Source: Spirochaetae bacterium HGW-Spirochaetae-4
Lineage (GTDB): Bacteria; Spirochaetota; Spirochaetia; Sphaerochaetales; Sphaerochaetaceae
Length of the DNA: 64,000 nt
Direction: 5' to 3'
Assembly: GCA_002839335.1 (NCBI GenBank)
Contig: PGXU01000004.1
Coordinates: forward strand, 1 to 64,000
Part shown: positions 36,718 through 44,933 of the stretch, in pieces
How the letters are laid out: each line of letters opens with the position of its first letter
Position numbering within the stretch: the stretch's first letter is position 1
Notes under the pieces: model-generated
The model's input: the letters and a program-made list of their open reading frames with translations, nothing else
The model's database searches: none
Told to the model about the DNA's origin: nothing
Made by a program: the position numbers and the translations under genes

Positions 36718-37158
36718 ATGCATTTTGTAAAACTAGCGACAGTGGTACTGGTACTGGGTCTGGTGTTGGGAGCCATCTCCTGCAAAGGCAACTCTACGTC
36801 CTCATCGAGACAGGAAGGAGTTGATGTGGCAACTGCCATTACAGCACAATACAGGAAGATTTCTCCTCAATTGGCGAAGGAGATGATGGATTCGGGCGAT
36901 CCGCTCGTTATAGTGGATGTGCGTACCGAGGCGGAATATGCCCAGGGACACATTGCCGGGGCGATCCTGATTCCGAATGAGACCATAGGTACGACCCAAA
37001 AACCCGAGCAACTGCCCGAATTGGACGATGTGATCCTCGTCTATTGCCGCAGTGGCAATAGGAGCGCACAGGCTGCACGCAAGCTTGCGGCGTTGGGGTA
37101 TGTGAATGTATATGACTTCGGAGGAATTGTAGACTGGCCGTACGAGACGGTTCTATAA
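36718..37158 (+). CDS. Rhodanese-domain lipoprotein
   Basis: A 146-residue protein with a lipoprotein signal (VVLVLGLVLGAISC) and one rhodanese domain (about 48-146). Landmarks are VIVDVRTEAEYAQGHIAGA, the active-site loop YCRSGNRSA with the catalytic Cys, and a final YDFGGIVDWPYE. It should transfer sulfane sulfur or bind thiols in the periplasm, and is anchored to a membrane. The start at ATG 36718 has an aggag site. The gene is divergent from the GntR operon, with about 130 bases of control region between the operator and the ATG. Substrate unknown. Confidence 0.88.
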   Translation: MHFVKLATVVLVLGLVLGAISCKGNSTSSSRQEGVDVATAITAQYRKISPQLAKEMMDSGDPLVIVDVRTEAEYAQGHIAGAILIPNETIGTTQKPEQLPELDDVILVYCRSGNRSAQAARKLAALGYVNVYDFGGIVDWPYETVL

Positions 37159-37207
37159 GCCGCTATCGACTTTATGTAGTGTCGTGGAAGGCACGAAGGA
37201 GTGGGTA

Positions 37208-37390
37208 ATGAAGCGAGGAATTCGAGACACGATCAGAAGACCCGATTACGAACGTGATCCCGATTGGGATCTCGGGGAAGTGCTTGCGGGTCACAAGAAA
37301 CATACGAATCGGACAAATCGGCAACCGGCACATGTTCCCGAAGAGGAAGTGCTGGAAGACCGCGAGGAACGGTTTCCCAATACCGACTAG
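37208..37390 (+). CDS. Small charged hypothetical protein
   Basis: A 60-residue, very hydrophilic protein (MKRGIRDTIRRPDYERDPDWD at its start, an acidic EEEVLEDREER near its end). The ATG at 37208 has a good aaggag site, which is the main reason to believe it is expressed. It follows the rhodanese gene by 49 bases and lies 50 bases before the ABC-F gene, all on the plus strand. I recognise no family. Confidence 0.45.
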   Translation: MKRGIRDTIRRPDYERDPDWDLGEVLAGHKKHTNRTNRQPAHVPEEEVLEDREERFPNTD

Positions 37391-37440
37391 TGGTCCGCGA
37401 CAGCTTGCCATAGGACGTTGAATCAGGCTACTGTTGGGCC

Positions 37441-39309
37441 ATGGTCATTCTCTCGGTAGAAAATATCTCAAAAACAGTTAAGGACGAGCCCTTGTTCCAA
37501 GATGTCACGTTTGGTATGCAACGTGGCGAGAAGATTGGACTGGTCGGTCCGAACGGATGTGGCAAGAGCACCTTTCTTCGGGTGCTCGATGGAAGCACAT
37601 CCACCGATTCCGGCACCGTCGCCAAAGCCCGCGAGTTGTCGATCTCGGTACTGGAACAACAACCCCGCTTCCAAAGCGGGCAGAAGGTGGAGGACTTTCT
37701 CCTCGATGGCGATCATCCGTCCATACACCTGTTGCGCACCTACCATACCCTCGTGGAGGAAGGCAAGGCGCATACCAAAGCGAGCGGGAACCGGTTGCAC
37801 CAGGTCATGGAGCAGATCGAGCATACGCATGCATGGGATGTGCAGACCCGTTTCGCCTCGTTTCTGGGAGAGTTGCAAGGCCCCTCTCTCGATACTCCCA
37901 TGGAAGTCCTGTCCGGAGGAATGCTCAAGAAGGTCGCCATAGCCAGGGTGCTCGCGGTGGATGCCGACCTGTTGCTGCTGGATGAACCCACGAACCATCT
38001 CGATATTCCCACTATCCAATGGCTGGAGCGCTATTTGGCATCTCCAGCGATTTCCGTCGTCCTGGTTACCCATGACCGATACCTATTGGACCATGTATGT
38101 ACCGGTATCATGGAATTCGACCGTGGGTATGTCTACCAGCATCCCGGTGCCTATACCCAGTTCCTGCAACGCCGTGAAGAGCGCCTGTCAAGTCTGCAGG
38201 CGGAACAGGATCGGCTCAAGACTGTCTTGCGCAGGGAGTTGGAATGGCTCTCGCGTGGCCCCAAAGCCAGGACCGGAAAGGATTCCGGACGAAAGAACCG
38301 TATCGGGATCATGCAGGATTCGTTGACCACCGAACAACCACAGATGGCCGGCTTCACATCGTTGCACCGCCGTATGGGCAAGAAGATCCTCGAATTGGAG
38401 AATATCGGAAAGACCTACGGGGATACTCCGGTCGTTCTTCCATTCACCCATAGTTTCTCCAAGGGTGAACGTATCGGATTGATCGGTCCAAATGGTTCTG
38501 GCAAGACCACCCTCTTGGAAATGATCGCGGGCAGGATCGAGCCCGACCAAGGAATTGTCGATGTCGGCTTGAACACGGCTTTCGGGTATTACGACCAGCT
38601 CGATACACCGATGGACCTTGGTATGACGGTACTTGAACACATCTCGGAAATAGCCGAGGAGGTGACCGTCGCACCGGGGCAGACCTTGAGTGCCGCCCGT
38701 TTTCTGGAACTGTTCGGGTTTCCCGTCTCATTCCATAGGATTTCGATCGGATTGCTCAGCGGTGGCGAACGCCGGCGGCTGCATCTTGTCGGGGTGCTCA
38801 TGCAAGCTCCCAACTTCCTCCTGCTCGACGAACCGACGAACGACCTGGATATCGATACCATACGTCGTCTCGAGGAGTATCTCCTCGATTTCGCCGGTTG
38901 CGCACTGGTGGTTTCACACGACCGTGCCTTTCTCGACCGCATTGCCGATACGTTGTTTGTTTTCAGCCAAGACGGATGTATCGAGGAGTTCGCCGGTTCC
39001 TTCAGCGATTACCAACTTGCTCTGGTCGAGGAGGAGAAGACGATTGTCCGTGAAGTGGAAGAGAAGAAGAGCCGTCCTTCCCAACGGGAGAAGAAGACTG
39101 GCTTGACGTTCAAGGAACGCAAGGAACTGGAACTTCTGGTGTCCCAGATCGATGTGATCGAGGGAGAAATCGCCGCACTCGAGGCAAGCTTCGCTTCCCG
39201 TGATGTGGATCCTACCACCTTGGCCCAGAGGACCCAGGCATATGCGGCAAAACAGGCGTTGCTTGAGAAGAATCTGCTGAGGTGGGAAGAGCTGGCCGCC
39301 AAGGAATAG
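37441..39309 (+). CDS. ABC-F family ATPase (Uup-like)
   Basis: A 622-residue soluble protein with two ABC domains and no membrane part. Domain 1 has Walker A GPNGCGKST, signature LSGGMLKKV and Walker B LLLLDEPTNHLD. Domain 2 has GPNGSGKTT, LSGGERRRL and LLLDEPTNDLD. A linker of about 80 residues joins them, and the C-terminal 80 residues form a charged coiled coil (FKERKELELLVSQIDVIEGE, in part), as in Uup. ABC-F proteins act at the ribosome or in DNA maintenance; Uup has been tied to transposon excision and ribosome function. Start at ATG 37441, without a strong ribosome-binding site. Confidence 0.9.
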   Translation: MVILSVENISKTVKDEPLFQDVTFGMQRGEKIGLVGPNGCGKSTFLRVLDGSTSTDSGTVAKARELSISVLEQQPRFQSGQKVEDFLLDGDHPSIHLLRTYHTLVEEGKAHTKASGNRLHQVMEQIEHTHAWDVQTRFASFLGELQGPSLDTPMEVLSGGMLKKVAIARVLAVDADLLLLDEPTNHLDIPTIQWLERYLASPAISVVLVTHDRYLLDHVCTGIMEFDRGYVYQHPGAYTQFLQRREERLSSLQAEQDRLKTVLRRELEWLSRGPKARTGKDSGRKNRIGIMQDSLTTEQPQMAGFTSLHRRMGKKILELENIGKTYGDTPVVLPFTHSFSKGERIGLIGPNGSGKTTLLEMIAGRIEPDQGIVDVGLNTAFGYYDQLDTPMDLGMTVLEHISEIAEEVTVAPGQTLSAARFLELFGFPVSFHRISIGLLSGGERRRLHLVGVLMQAPNFLLLDEPTNDLDIDTIRRLEEYLLDFAGCALVVSHDRAFLDRIADTLFVFSQDGCIEEFAGSFSDYQLALVEEEKTIVREVEEKKSRPSQREKKTGLTFKERKELELLVSQIDVIEGEIAALEASFASRDVDPTTLAQRTQAYAAKQALLEKNLLRWEELAAKE

Positions 39310-39327
39310 CCGCCGAACCACAGTTCG

Positions 39328-40254
39328 CTATGCCAGCGGTCCCCGCAGGCTCCTCTCCAATATCCAGGCTGATCTGAATTCCCATAAGGAAAACAACACC
39401 AATCCGATGATGACAAGGACATACCCGACTGCTCCGATAGAGGCGAGCCGTTCGCCCAATACCACCAGCCCGAGAAAGGATGCGGTGATCGGTTCGGTCA
39501 GTCCATAGAGAAATGCATGGGATGCCGGAATGCGGCGGGCTCCGGTGGTGAACAGCCAATAGGGGATTGCCGTCGAGACGAATCCCAGGGCAAGGGCTAG
39601 GGAGAACACACCAGGTTCGGCGATCCATGCGATTCCCTGGAATGCGACAATCGGCATGAGTACCAGTGAGGCGGCGCCCATGACAACAAACGAAGACTCC
39701 AACGGTGTCGCATGCTTTTGCATGGAACGCAGATTGGTACCGACGAAGGTCCATGTGGCACCTGCGGTCGCCGCGAAAAGGCTACCGATCAGCAATCGGT
39801 TTCCATCTGCTGTGGTATCGCCGGAAATCGCCATGAAAAAACACCCCAGGGCGATGATGATCGAAGAGACGAGCCAGGAGAGGCTTTGGCGTTCCTTCCG
39901 CACGAATTGTGCGAACAAACCGCTGAACAGTGGGGGAGTGCCGATGAATATCATGGTGGCGATCGTAACTCCCGCATTACGTACTCCCATGTATATCGAG
40001 GTTTGTGCGATTGCCAGGGCAACAGCGCAGGAAAGGAGAGTCGGAATAGGGAATCGTGTACCTTTGGAAATGATCCGGCCCCTATGGGATACCATGAGGA
40101 TTACCGCGAGCCCGATAGCTCCAATCGCGAGCTTGATGGCCCCGACGGCAAGTGGGGAGATGGACTCGGGGAGAAAGGACGCGAAGGTTCCGTATGTTCC
40201 CCAGAAGACGCCCGCAAGCAGTACTTGGGAAGCGCCGATTGTTCTTGTGTGCAT
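39328..40254 (-). CDS. DMT-superfamily (EamA) transporter
   Basis: A 308-residue inner-membrane protein with ten predicted transmembrane helices in two EamA repeats. The first begins QVLLAGVFWGTYGTFASFL and the second WTFVGTNLRSM...SFVVMGAASLVLMPIVAF. The end of repeat 2 (YGLTEPITASFLGLVVLGERL) carries the Pro-Glu signature of the family. EamA proteins export amino acids or metabolites; the substrate cannot be told. It converges on the ABC-F gene, 18 bases apart, and a palindromic element lies just behind its start. Confidence 0.88.
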   Translation of the reverse strand: MHTRTIGASQVLLAGVFWGTYGTFASFLPESISPLAVGAIKLAIGAIGLAVILMVSHRGRIISKGTRFPIPTLLSCAVALAIAQTSIYMGVRNAGVTIATMIFIGTPPLFSGLFAQFVRKERQSLSWLVSSIIIALGCFFMAISGDTTADGNRLLIGSLFAATAGATWTFVGTNLRSMQKHATPLESSFVVMGAASLVLMPIVAFQGIAWIAEPGVFSLALALGFVSTAIPYWLFTTGARRIPASHAFLYGLTEPITASFLGLVVLGERLASIGAVGYVLVIIGLVLFSLWEFRSAWILERSLRGPLA

Positions 40255-40624
40255 GACAGATAGCCTACAGCTGTACAGGGGGAGATGTCAATAAAAACGA
40301 AAAAGGTGCGTTCGGTATTGCGTTTTCGGTTCAACTTGCAGTTTCCAGTATGGGACAAAATCACTGGAATAAACTTGCAATCACCTAGTATCCACAATCC
40401 GAATCAGCACCTTTTTACCACGAAAACCATAAAGATTATCGTACCGGTTCAAGCCAGCATGGGAATCGAACCCTTGTATAGTCACCAGACCTTGCCACTG
40501 TTCTTGTCTTAATATATAGATTTTCCAAACATTGGTCAATAGGTATGCGGAAAATGTTGCAAATGGCAAATCGTAATGGTACTGTCACACATACCCAAAG
40601 CCTTGGGTGCGGGGGGATCCGGAC
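40255..40624. other. Intergenic region with a palindromic element
   Basis: About 370 bases without a convincing gene. It contains the nested inverted repeats at 40300-40416. The right part (40420-40570) has small open frames on both strands with no recognisable product, and a tRNA T-arm-like run that does not fold into a tRNA. Confidence 0.4.
40300..40416. repeat. Nested inverted repeat, MITE-like or attenuator-like
   Basis: Outer arms aaaaaggtgcgttcgg (40300-40315) and ccgaatcagcaccttttt (40399-40416) pair with one small bulge. Inside, ttgcagtttccagt (40336-40349 region) pairs with actggaataaacttgcaa (40363-40380) with a few unpaired bases. The whole 117 bases can fold into one long hairpin between two divergent genes. 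No target-site duplication is obvious. Confidence 0.55.
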
Positions 40625-41896
40625 ATGACTGGAATAGAGAAATTACGGGCAGCGGTCCGATTCGATATGGTGCGCAAGCCTGTCAGGCAACGTGGATATC
40701 TACGTCCTTTGACTTGGATTCTGAGTTATCCGGCAGTCTGGAAACATCGGTTGGCAGTCACAAAAAGGAACATGGATGGTCTGAAACCTCCCTATCTGCT
40801 GTTGTGTACCCATCACGCATTCATGGATTTCAAGGTCACCACCGCTGCGATCTTCCCCCATCGTGCCAACTATGTGGTGGCAATCGATGGGTTTATTGGT
40901 CGTGAATGGCTGTTGCGACAAGCCGGAGGCATTTGCAAGCGGAAATTCACCAATGATATCCAACTCATCCGCCAGATCAGACATGTCATTGTAAAGCAGG
41001 GCGATATCCTGGCCTTGTATCCCGAAGCCCGCTATTCCTTGATTGGTACCAACGCGGTACTTCCCGATTCATTGGGCAAGATGGTCAAACTGCTGGGAGT
41101 TCCCGTGGTAATGCTGAACATGCATGGGAACTACCTGAACAGTCCCTGCTGGAATCTTACCGAGCGGGGGAATCGGCTGGCTGCCGACCTGACACAAATC
41201 TTGACCGTCGAGGACTTGAAGGGCAGCACGGTAGCCGAGATCAACGAACGGATAGGAGAAGCGTTCTCCTACGACGAGTATGCGTGGCAGAAGGATCAGG
41301 GGATCGTCATAGACTATCCGAAACGGGCCGAGGGACTGCACAAGGTCCTCTACCAATGTCCCCATTGCCTCACCGAATACCGCATGACCAGCCATGGTGC
41401 CCACATCTCATGCACAGCGTGCAGCAAGAGTTGGGAAATGACGGAGCTCGGTGAATTGCGGGCGGTCCAGAAAGCGGATGACGAGCAGACGTTGCATACG
41501 GAATTCACCCATATTCCCGATTGGTACGAGTTCGAGCGCGGCAATGTACGCGCCGAAGTGGAGAGCGGAACCTATCGGCTTCAAGTTGAAGCCACTGTGG
41601 ACGCGCTGCCCAACGCAAAACGGTACATCAGGCTCGGGACCGCTGCACTTTCGCATTCGATGGATGGCTTTGTATTGGATGGAGTGTTCGATGGGGAACC
41701 GTTCCGGTTGGAAAAACCGGTCGCATCCATGTATTCCTGCCATATCGAGTATGACTATTTCGGTAGGGGTGATTGCATCGATCTGTCGACCTTGGAGGAC
41801 ACCTACTATATCTATCCGCATGGGAGCGAATTCTCGGTGACAAAAATGGCTTTGGCTACCGAAGAGTTGTTCTATGCGCAGAAGCGCAACGGTTAG
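40625..41896 (+). CDS. PlsC-like acyltransferase with zinc ribbon
   Basis: A 423-residue protein. The ATG at 40625 follows gggggat. The N-terminal 200 residues fit the lysophosphatidate acyltransferase fold: a HX4D catalytic motif (LCTHHAFMDF), then IGREWLLRQAGGI, and an acidic YPEARYS in place of the usual EGTRS. A zinc ribbon follows (QCPHC ... SCTACSKSW, about residues 245-275). The last 150 residues form an unassigned beta-rich region. The N-terminus lacks a clear membrane helix. It probably acylates a lysolipid or related acceptor; relatives in Firmicutes and spirochaetes have the same ribbon. It ends four bases inside the convergent XRE gene. Confidence 0.8.
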   Translation: MTGIEKLRAAVRFDMVRKPVRQRGYLRPLTWILSYPAVWKHRLAVTKRNMDGLKPPYLLLCTHHAFMDFKVTTAAIFPHRANYVVAIDGFIGREWLLRQAGGICKRKFTNDIQLIRQIRHVIVKQGDILALYPEARYSLIGTNAVLPDSLGKMVKLLGVPVVMLNMHGNYLNSPCWNLTERGNRLAADLTQILTVEDLKGSTVAEINERIGEAFSYDEYAWQKDQGIVIDYPKRAEGLHKVLYQCPHCLTEYRMTSHGAHISCTACSKSWEMTELGELRAVQKADDEQTLHTEFTHIPDWYEFERGNVRAEVESGTYRLQVEATVDALPNAKRYIRLGTAALSHSMDGFVLDGVFDGEPFRLEKPVASMYSCHIEYDYFGRGDCIDLSTLEDTYYIYPHGSEFSVTKMALATEELFYAQKRNG

Positions 41897-42153
41897 TGTT
41901 CCTTGCGGTTCGACTCCGGGACCTGGGTAATCACCGCATCCACCGCAACCGGCGATTCAATCATGGCAATGAATTCGGCGAGGGTCATGTCAAGCGCCGT
42001 ACTCATCCGTTCCACCGTATGCAGTGTAGGACTGTGGGTACCATGCAGTATCTTGTACAGATGGGACCGGGCAATGCCGATATCTCGTGCGAATTGTGCA
42101 ATAGGGTAGTTGTTTGCTTTCAAATATTGGTGTAAGGCTTGTTCTATTTGCAT
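41893..42153 (-). CDS. XRE-type regulator, small
   Basis: An 86-residue helix-turn-helix protein. Helices are visible as QALHQYLKANNY, PIAQFARDIGI, ARSHLYKILHG and TLHTVERMSTALDM, close to the Cro/C1 pattern. A C-terminal tail of about 20 residues follows. A perfect inverted repeat lies 11 bases upstream of its start, so it is likely autoregulated. Its stop overlaps the end of the acyltransferase gene by four bases on the other strand. Target genes other than itself are not evident. Confidence 0.82.
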   Translation of the reverse strand: MQIEQALHQYLKANNYPIAQFARDIGIARSHLYKILHGTHSPTLHTVERMSTALDMTLAEFIAMIESPVAVDAVITQVPESNRKEH

Positions 42154-42163
42154 ATAACAATGA

Positions 42164-42184
42164 TATCACAATTATCTTGTGATA
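42164..42184 (-). promoter_or_regulatory. Operator upstream of the XRE gene
   Basis: tatcacaa-ttatc-ttgtgata is a perfect inverted repeat with 8-base arms, placed 11 to 31 bases before the ATG of the XRE regulator. The position fits an autorepression site. Confidence 0.65.
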
Positions 42185-42248
42185 AAAGATTACCATAGTA
42201 TCCAATGAGGAATAAAGTCGGGCAGAGCCATTGCCGATTGGTATAAGA

Positions 42249-42635
42249 CTATTTTCCCAACGCCGATTCGTCTATCTCCGCATCCACTGCCGCACGGCTG
42301 ATGGCGTCGATGCCACTAAAACATCCCTGTTTGGTGGCGTACCCTTCTTCTGCCATGGCGATATTCTGCCCATTCGATGCGAGCAACCGATAACGGAATT
42401 GGTTCGCATTGTCAAGATAGACTTCATATTTGGGGAATTTCTTCTTTTCGACTTTCTGTAAGGTCTGGTCTTCCACGGCGGCTGTCGCGTTCTTTTTGAT
42501 CGCCTCAATTCCATCCTTGCAGTTGCGGAGGCTGGCGTAGTTTTGGCTGGTAAGGACGGTCTGATAGTTGGCCGCCTGGAGACTGAAACGGAAGAACCCT
42601 TTTGGGGTCTTGGAAATGATAAATTTTCCCGGCAT
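42249..42635 (-). CDS. YegP-like protein, two DUF1508 repeats
   Basis: A 128-residue protein made of two tandem DUF1508 units. Unit 1: GKFIISKTPKGFFRFSLQA, ANYQTVLTSQNYASLRNC and KDGIEAIKKNA. Unit 2: KYEVYLDNANQFRYRLLAS, NGQNIAMAEEGYATKQGC and FSGIDAISRAA. Each unit is a small beta-sheet with a helix. The family is common but of unknown function; E. coli YegP is the model. A strong aaaggag site precedes the ATG at 42635. It stands alone, between the XRE gene and the terminator of the aldolase gene. Confidence 0.88.
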   Translation of the reverse strand: MPGKFIISKTPKGFFRFSLQAANYQTVLTSQNYASLRNCKDGIEAIKKNATAAVEDQTLQKVEKKKFPKYEVYLDNANQFRYRLLASNGQNIAMAEEGYATKQGCFSGIDAISRAAVDAEIDESALGK

Positions 42636-42694
42636 AATCGACTCCTTTAAATATGTATATTACCAGTATATACCTAAAAACATGAAAAGGATAT

Positions 42695-42724
42695 AAAAAA
42701 CCACGGAGTACAAATACCCCGTGG
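42695..42724 (-). terminator. Rho-independent terminator of the aldolase gene
   Basis: Read on the minus strand, ccacgggg-tatttgta-ctccgtgg is followed at once by a run of six T residues. It lies 26 bases after the stop of the KDPG aldolase gene. Confidence 0.85.
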
Positions 42725-42749
42725 CCGATACTGTGGGTATTGATACCTT

Positions 42750-43712
42750 TCATTTTGCCCGAAGCAAATGGAGGGCGAAGCCCCCGACTTCATCCTTGAG
42801 GTAGATAACGGTAAGTCGGCCCTTCGCATCCCTTCTTCCCGTGGCTTCATCGGCCTCGACCCCGAAGTTCTTCAAATATTCCAATGCCCGCTCGATATCC
42901 CATGTGCGTATGCCGATATGTCCATGAGTCCCAAGGAACGGCTGTTTCATGATTTCGATATGTTCGCTGGCGAAGAAGGAAGTGGTACCCTCGGTCACCG
43001 GCTGCAAGAATACACCCAACGCCATGGTTATGTTGCTTGCCTCCTCCGTATCCGAAGGATTTACTCCCATGTGTGCGAAGGAGAATCCATGGACAGCCGC
43101 CACCGCTTCCCGACTCAAGCGGGTGATCTCGTCCCACCGACCCTGGTTTATCAAGTCCGATTTCACCATCCAGCTACCGCCACAGGCGACGATATAGGGT
43201 TTGCGTATGTAGGAAGCGAGGTTGTGCATGCCGATTCCACCGGTTGGCATGAAGCTGAGCGTGGGAAATGGACCGCTCAAGGCATCGAGCATGTCCACGC
43301 CTCCGGATGCTTCTGCAGGAAAGAATTTGAGCACCGAAAGGCCCCGTCGCATGGCCGATTGGATTTCCGACGGGTTGTTCACACCGGGGTAGATCGTGAC
43401 ATTCCGCTGGAGGCAGTATTCGACCACATCGTCGCTGTATCCGGGTGATACAATGAATTTTGCTCCGGCATCGATTGCCCTCCGGGCGGCCTCCACCGAC
43501 GTGATGGTACCTGCTCCGACCAGGAGTTGGGGCAATTGCGAACTGAGTATCCGGATACCCTCTTCTCCGGCGGCTGTCCTGAATGTGATCTCGGCGACCG
43601 GTAGGCCACCGGCCAGCAACGCCTTGCCCAGTGGGAGGGCTTGATCGGGGGAATCGATCTTGATAACGGGCACGATACCGATGTTCCGTATTGTTTCATG
43701 CATGTCTGCCAT
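42750..43712 (-). CDS. eda: KDPG aldolase fused to a C-terminal VOC domain
   Basis: A 320-residue protein; the ATG at 43712 has an aaggaaggt site. Residues 1-205 are a class I 2-keto-3-deoxy-6-phosphogluconate aldolase: VPVIKID, AEITFRT with the catalytic Glu, VGAGTI, PGVNNPSEI, and VLKFFPAEASGG with the Schiff-base Lys. Residues about 220-320 form a VOC-type domain (GIRTWDIERALEYLKNFG, GRLTVIYLKDEVGG). The aldolase splits KDPG into pyruvate and glyceraldehyde 3-phosphate, the last step of hexuronate breakdown; the VOC part may add an epimerase or regulatory role, which is unknown. It is divergent from kdgK. Confidence 0.9.
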   Translation of the reverse strand: MADMHETIRNIGIVPVIKIDSPDQALPLGKALLAGGLPVAEITFRTAAGEEGIRILSSQLPQLLVGAGTITSVEAARRAIDAGAKFIVSPGYSDDVVEYCLQRNVTIYPGVNNPSEIQSAMRRGLSVLKFFPAEASGGVDMLDALSGPFPTLSFMPTGGIGMHNLASYIRKPYIVACGGSWMVKSDLINQGRWDEITRLSREAVAAVHGFSFAHMGVNPSDTEEASNITMALGVFLQPVTEGTTSFFASEHIEIMKQPFLGTHGHIGIRTWDIERALEYLKNFGVEADEATGRRDAKGRLTVIYLKDEVGGFALHLLRAK

Positions 43713-43807
43713 GGGGACCTTCCTTGCGATGATCGTCGGGACCATCGGGTGTGATGCGGAAAGTATAGCACCGGCCTTTGAAAAATGGAACAATATTCCG
43801 AAAAACA

Positions 43808-43835
43808 TTGACCTTTTGGTGTCCAGTGGTATAAT
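43808..43835 (+). promoter_or_regulatory. Promoter of kdgK
   Basis: TTGACC (43808-43813), 16 bases, TATAAT (43830-43835), 31 bases before the kdgK start. It is one of the best sigma-70-type promoters in the window. Confidence 0.75.
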
Positions 43836-43866
43836 CAGGGCATCACGAAACTTGAGGATGGAATCC

Positions 43867-44895
43867 ATGAAACAGATCGTTACCTTCGGAGAAGTCATGC
43901 TCCGCCTGAAATCACCACAGAACGAGCGGTTCTTCCAATCCCCGTACCTGGAAGCAACGTTTGGAGGTGGGGAAGCCAATGTCGCCGTATCGTTGAACCT
44001 GTTGGGTGACAAAGCCAGTTTCGTTACCGCCTTGCCCAGGAATGCGATCGGGGACTCGGCTATTTCCGAATTGCGTCGCCATGGTGTCGATACATCGAAG
44101 ATTGTCCGCACGAAGGAAGGGCGGGTCGGCACCTATTTCCTGGAGACCGGAGCGAACCAGCGCCCATCGAAAGTAGTATACGACCGGGAAGGTGCGGCGA
44201 TAGCCTTGGCCAAGCCGGGCGACTTCAACTGGAAGGAACTCTTTTCCGATGTCGATTGGTTCCATATCACCGGAATAACACCGGCACTCTCCCAATCGGC
44301 CGCGGACTGTGCGCTGTCGGCTGTCCAGACGGCCAGGGAAATGGGTATCACCGTTTCGATAGATTTGAATTATCGGAAGAAACTGTGGAATTATGGCAAG
44401 CAGGCCCCTGAAGTGATGCGCCGATTGGCCGCCTTTGCCGATCTGGTGGTCGCCAATGAAGAGGATATCCAGAAGTGTCTCGGTATAGAAGCAGATGTCG
44501 ATGTGACCAAGGGAGAACTATCGGATTCCGTATACGAACAGCTCGCCAATAAGGTGAGGTCCCAATTCCCTTCCATCAGCCGGGTCGCCATAACGTTGCG
44601 CGAAAGCATTAGTGCCGATAGGAACGGATGGAGGGCGGTACTGTTGGGCAAGGATGGTTTCCACTCGTCTCCGAGATATGCCATCGACGATATTGTCGAC
44701 CGGGTGGGGGGAGGCGATTCGTTCTCCGCCGGAATCATCTATGGATTGCGCCATATGGAGGAGGCGGGCGCCCTTCGGTTCGCTGTCGCGGCTTCATGCC
44801 TGAAGCACAGCATTATCGGTGATTTCAATCTGACGACCCGCGAAGAGGTCGAGGCTTTGATGAAGGGTGACGGCTCCGGAAGGGTTCAGCGTTAG
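43867..44895 (+). CDS. kdgK: 2-keto-3-deoxygluconate kinase
   Basis: A 342-residue PfkB-family sugar kinase. The ATG at 43867 gives the usual start MKQIVTFGEVMLRLKSP. Landmarks: FGGGEANVAVSLNLLG (substrate region), GRVGTYFLETGANQRPS, SIDLNYRKKLW, and the ATP and anion-hole motif DRVGGGDSFSAGI with the catalytic Asp. It phosphorylates KDG to KDPG, feeding the aldolase encoded divergently. It is convergent with the IclR gene. The family is certain; the substrate follows from the neighbourhood. Confidence 0.92.
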   Translation: MKQIVTFGEVMLRLKSPQNERFFQSPYLEATFGGGEANVAVSLNLLGDKASFVTALPRNAIGDSAISELRRHGVDTSKIVRTKEGRVGTYFLETGANQRPSKVVYDREGAAIALAKPGDFNWKELFSDVDWFHITGITPALSQSAADCALSAVQTAREMGITVSIDLNYRKKLWNYGKQAPEVMRRLAAFADLVVANEEDIQKCLGIEADVDVTKGELSDSVYEQLANKVRSQFPSISRVAITLRESISADRNGWRAVLLGKDGFHSSPRYAIDDIVDRVGGGDSFSAGIIYGLRHMEEAGALRFAVAASCLKHSIIGDFNLTTREEVEALMKGDGSGRVQR

Positions 44896-44933
44896 AGGTT
44901 TGTGAAGTGTATCCAGGTATCTGAGCTGACAGA

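Noticed and set aside
40440-40530. Possible tRNA on the minus strand (gggttcgattccc run)
   Set aside because: The T-arm-like run is there, but no seven-base acceptor stem, anticodon arm or CCA end can be folded around it.
40285-40569. Small open frames on both strands near the palindrome
   Set aside because: They mirror the inverted repeats, lack ribosome-binding sites and match no family I know.
43660-43866. A longer reading of kdgK
   Set aside because: The extra residues overlap the aldolase gene and the promoter; the ATG at 43867 gives the normal N-terminus.
42750-44132. A longer 460-residue reading of the aldolase
   Set aside because: The first 140 residues are the antisense of kdgK and have no homology-like content; the internal ATG has the ribosome-binding site.
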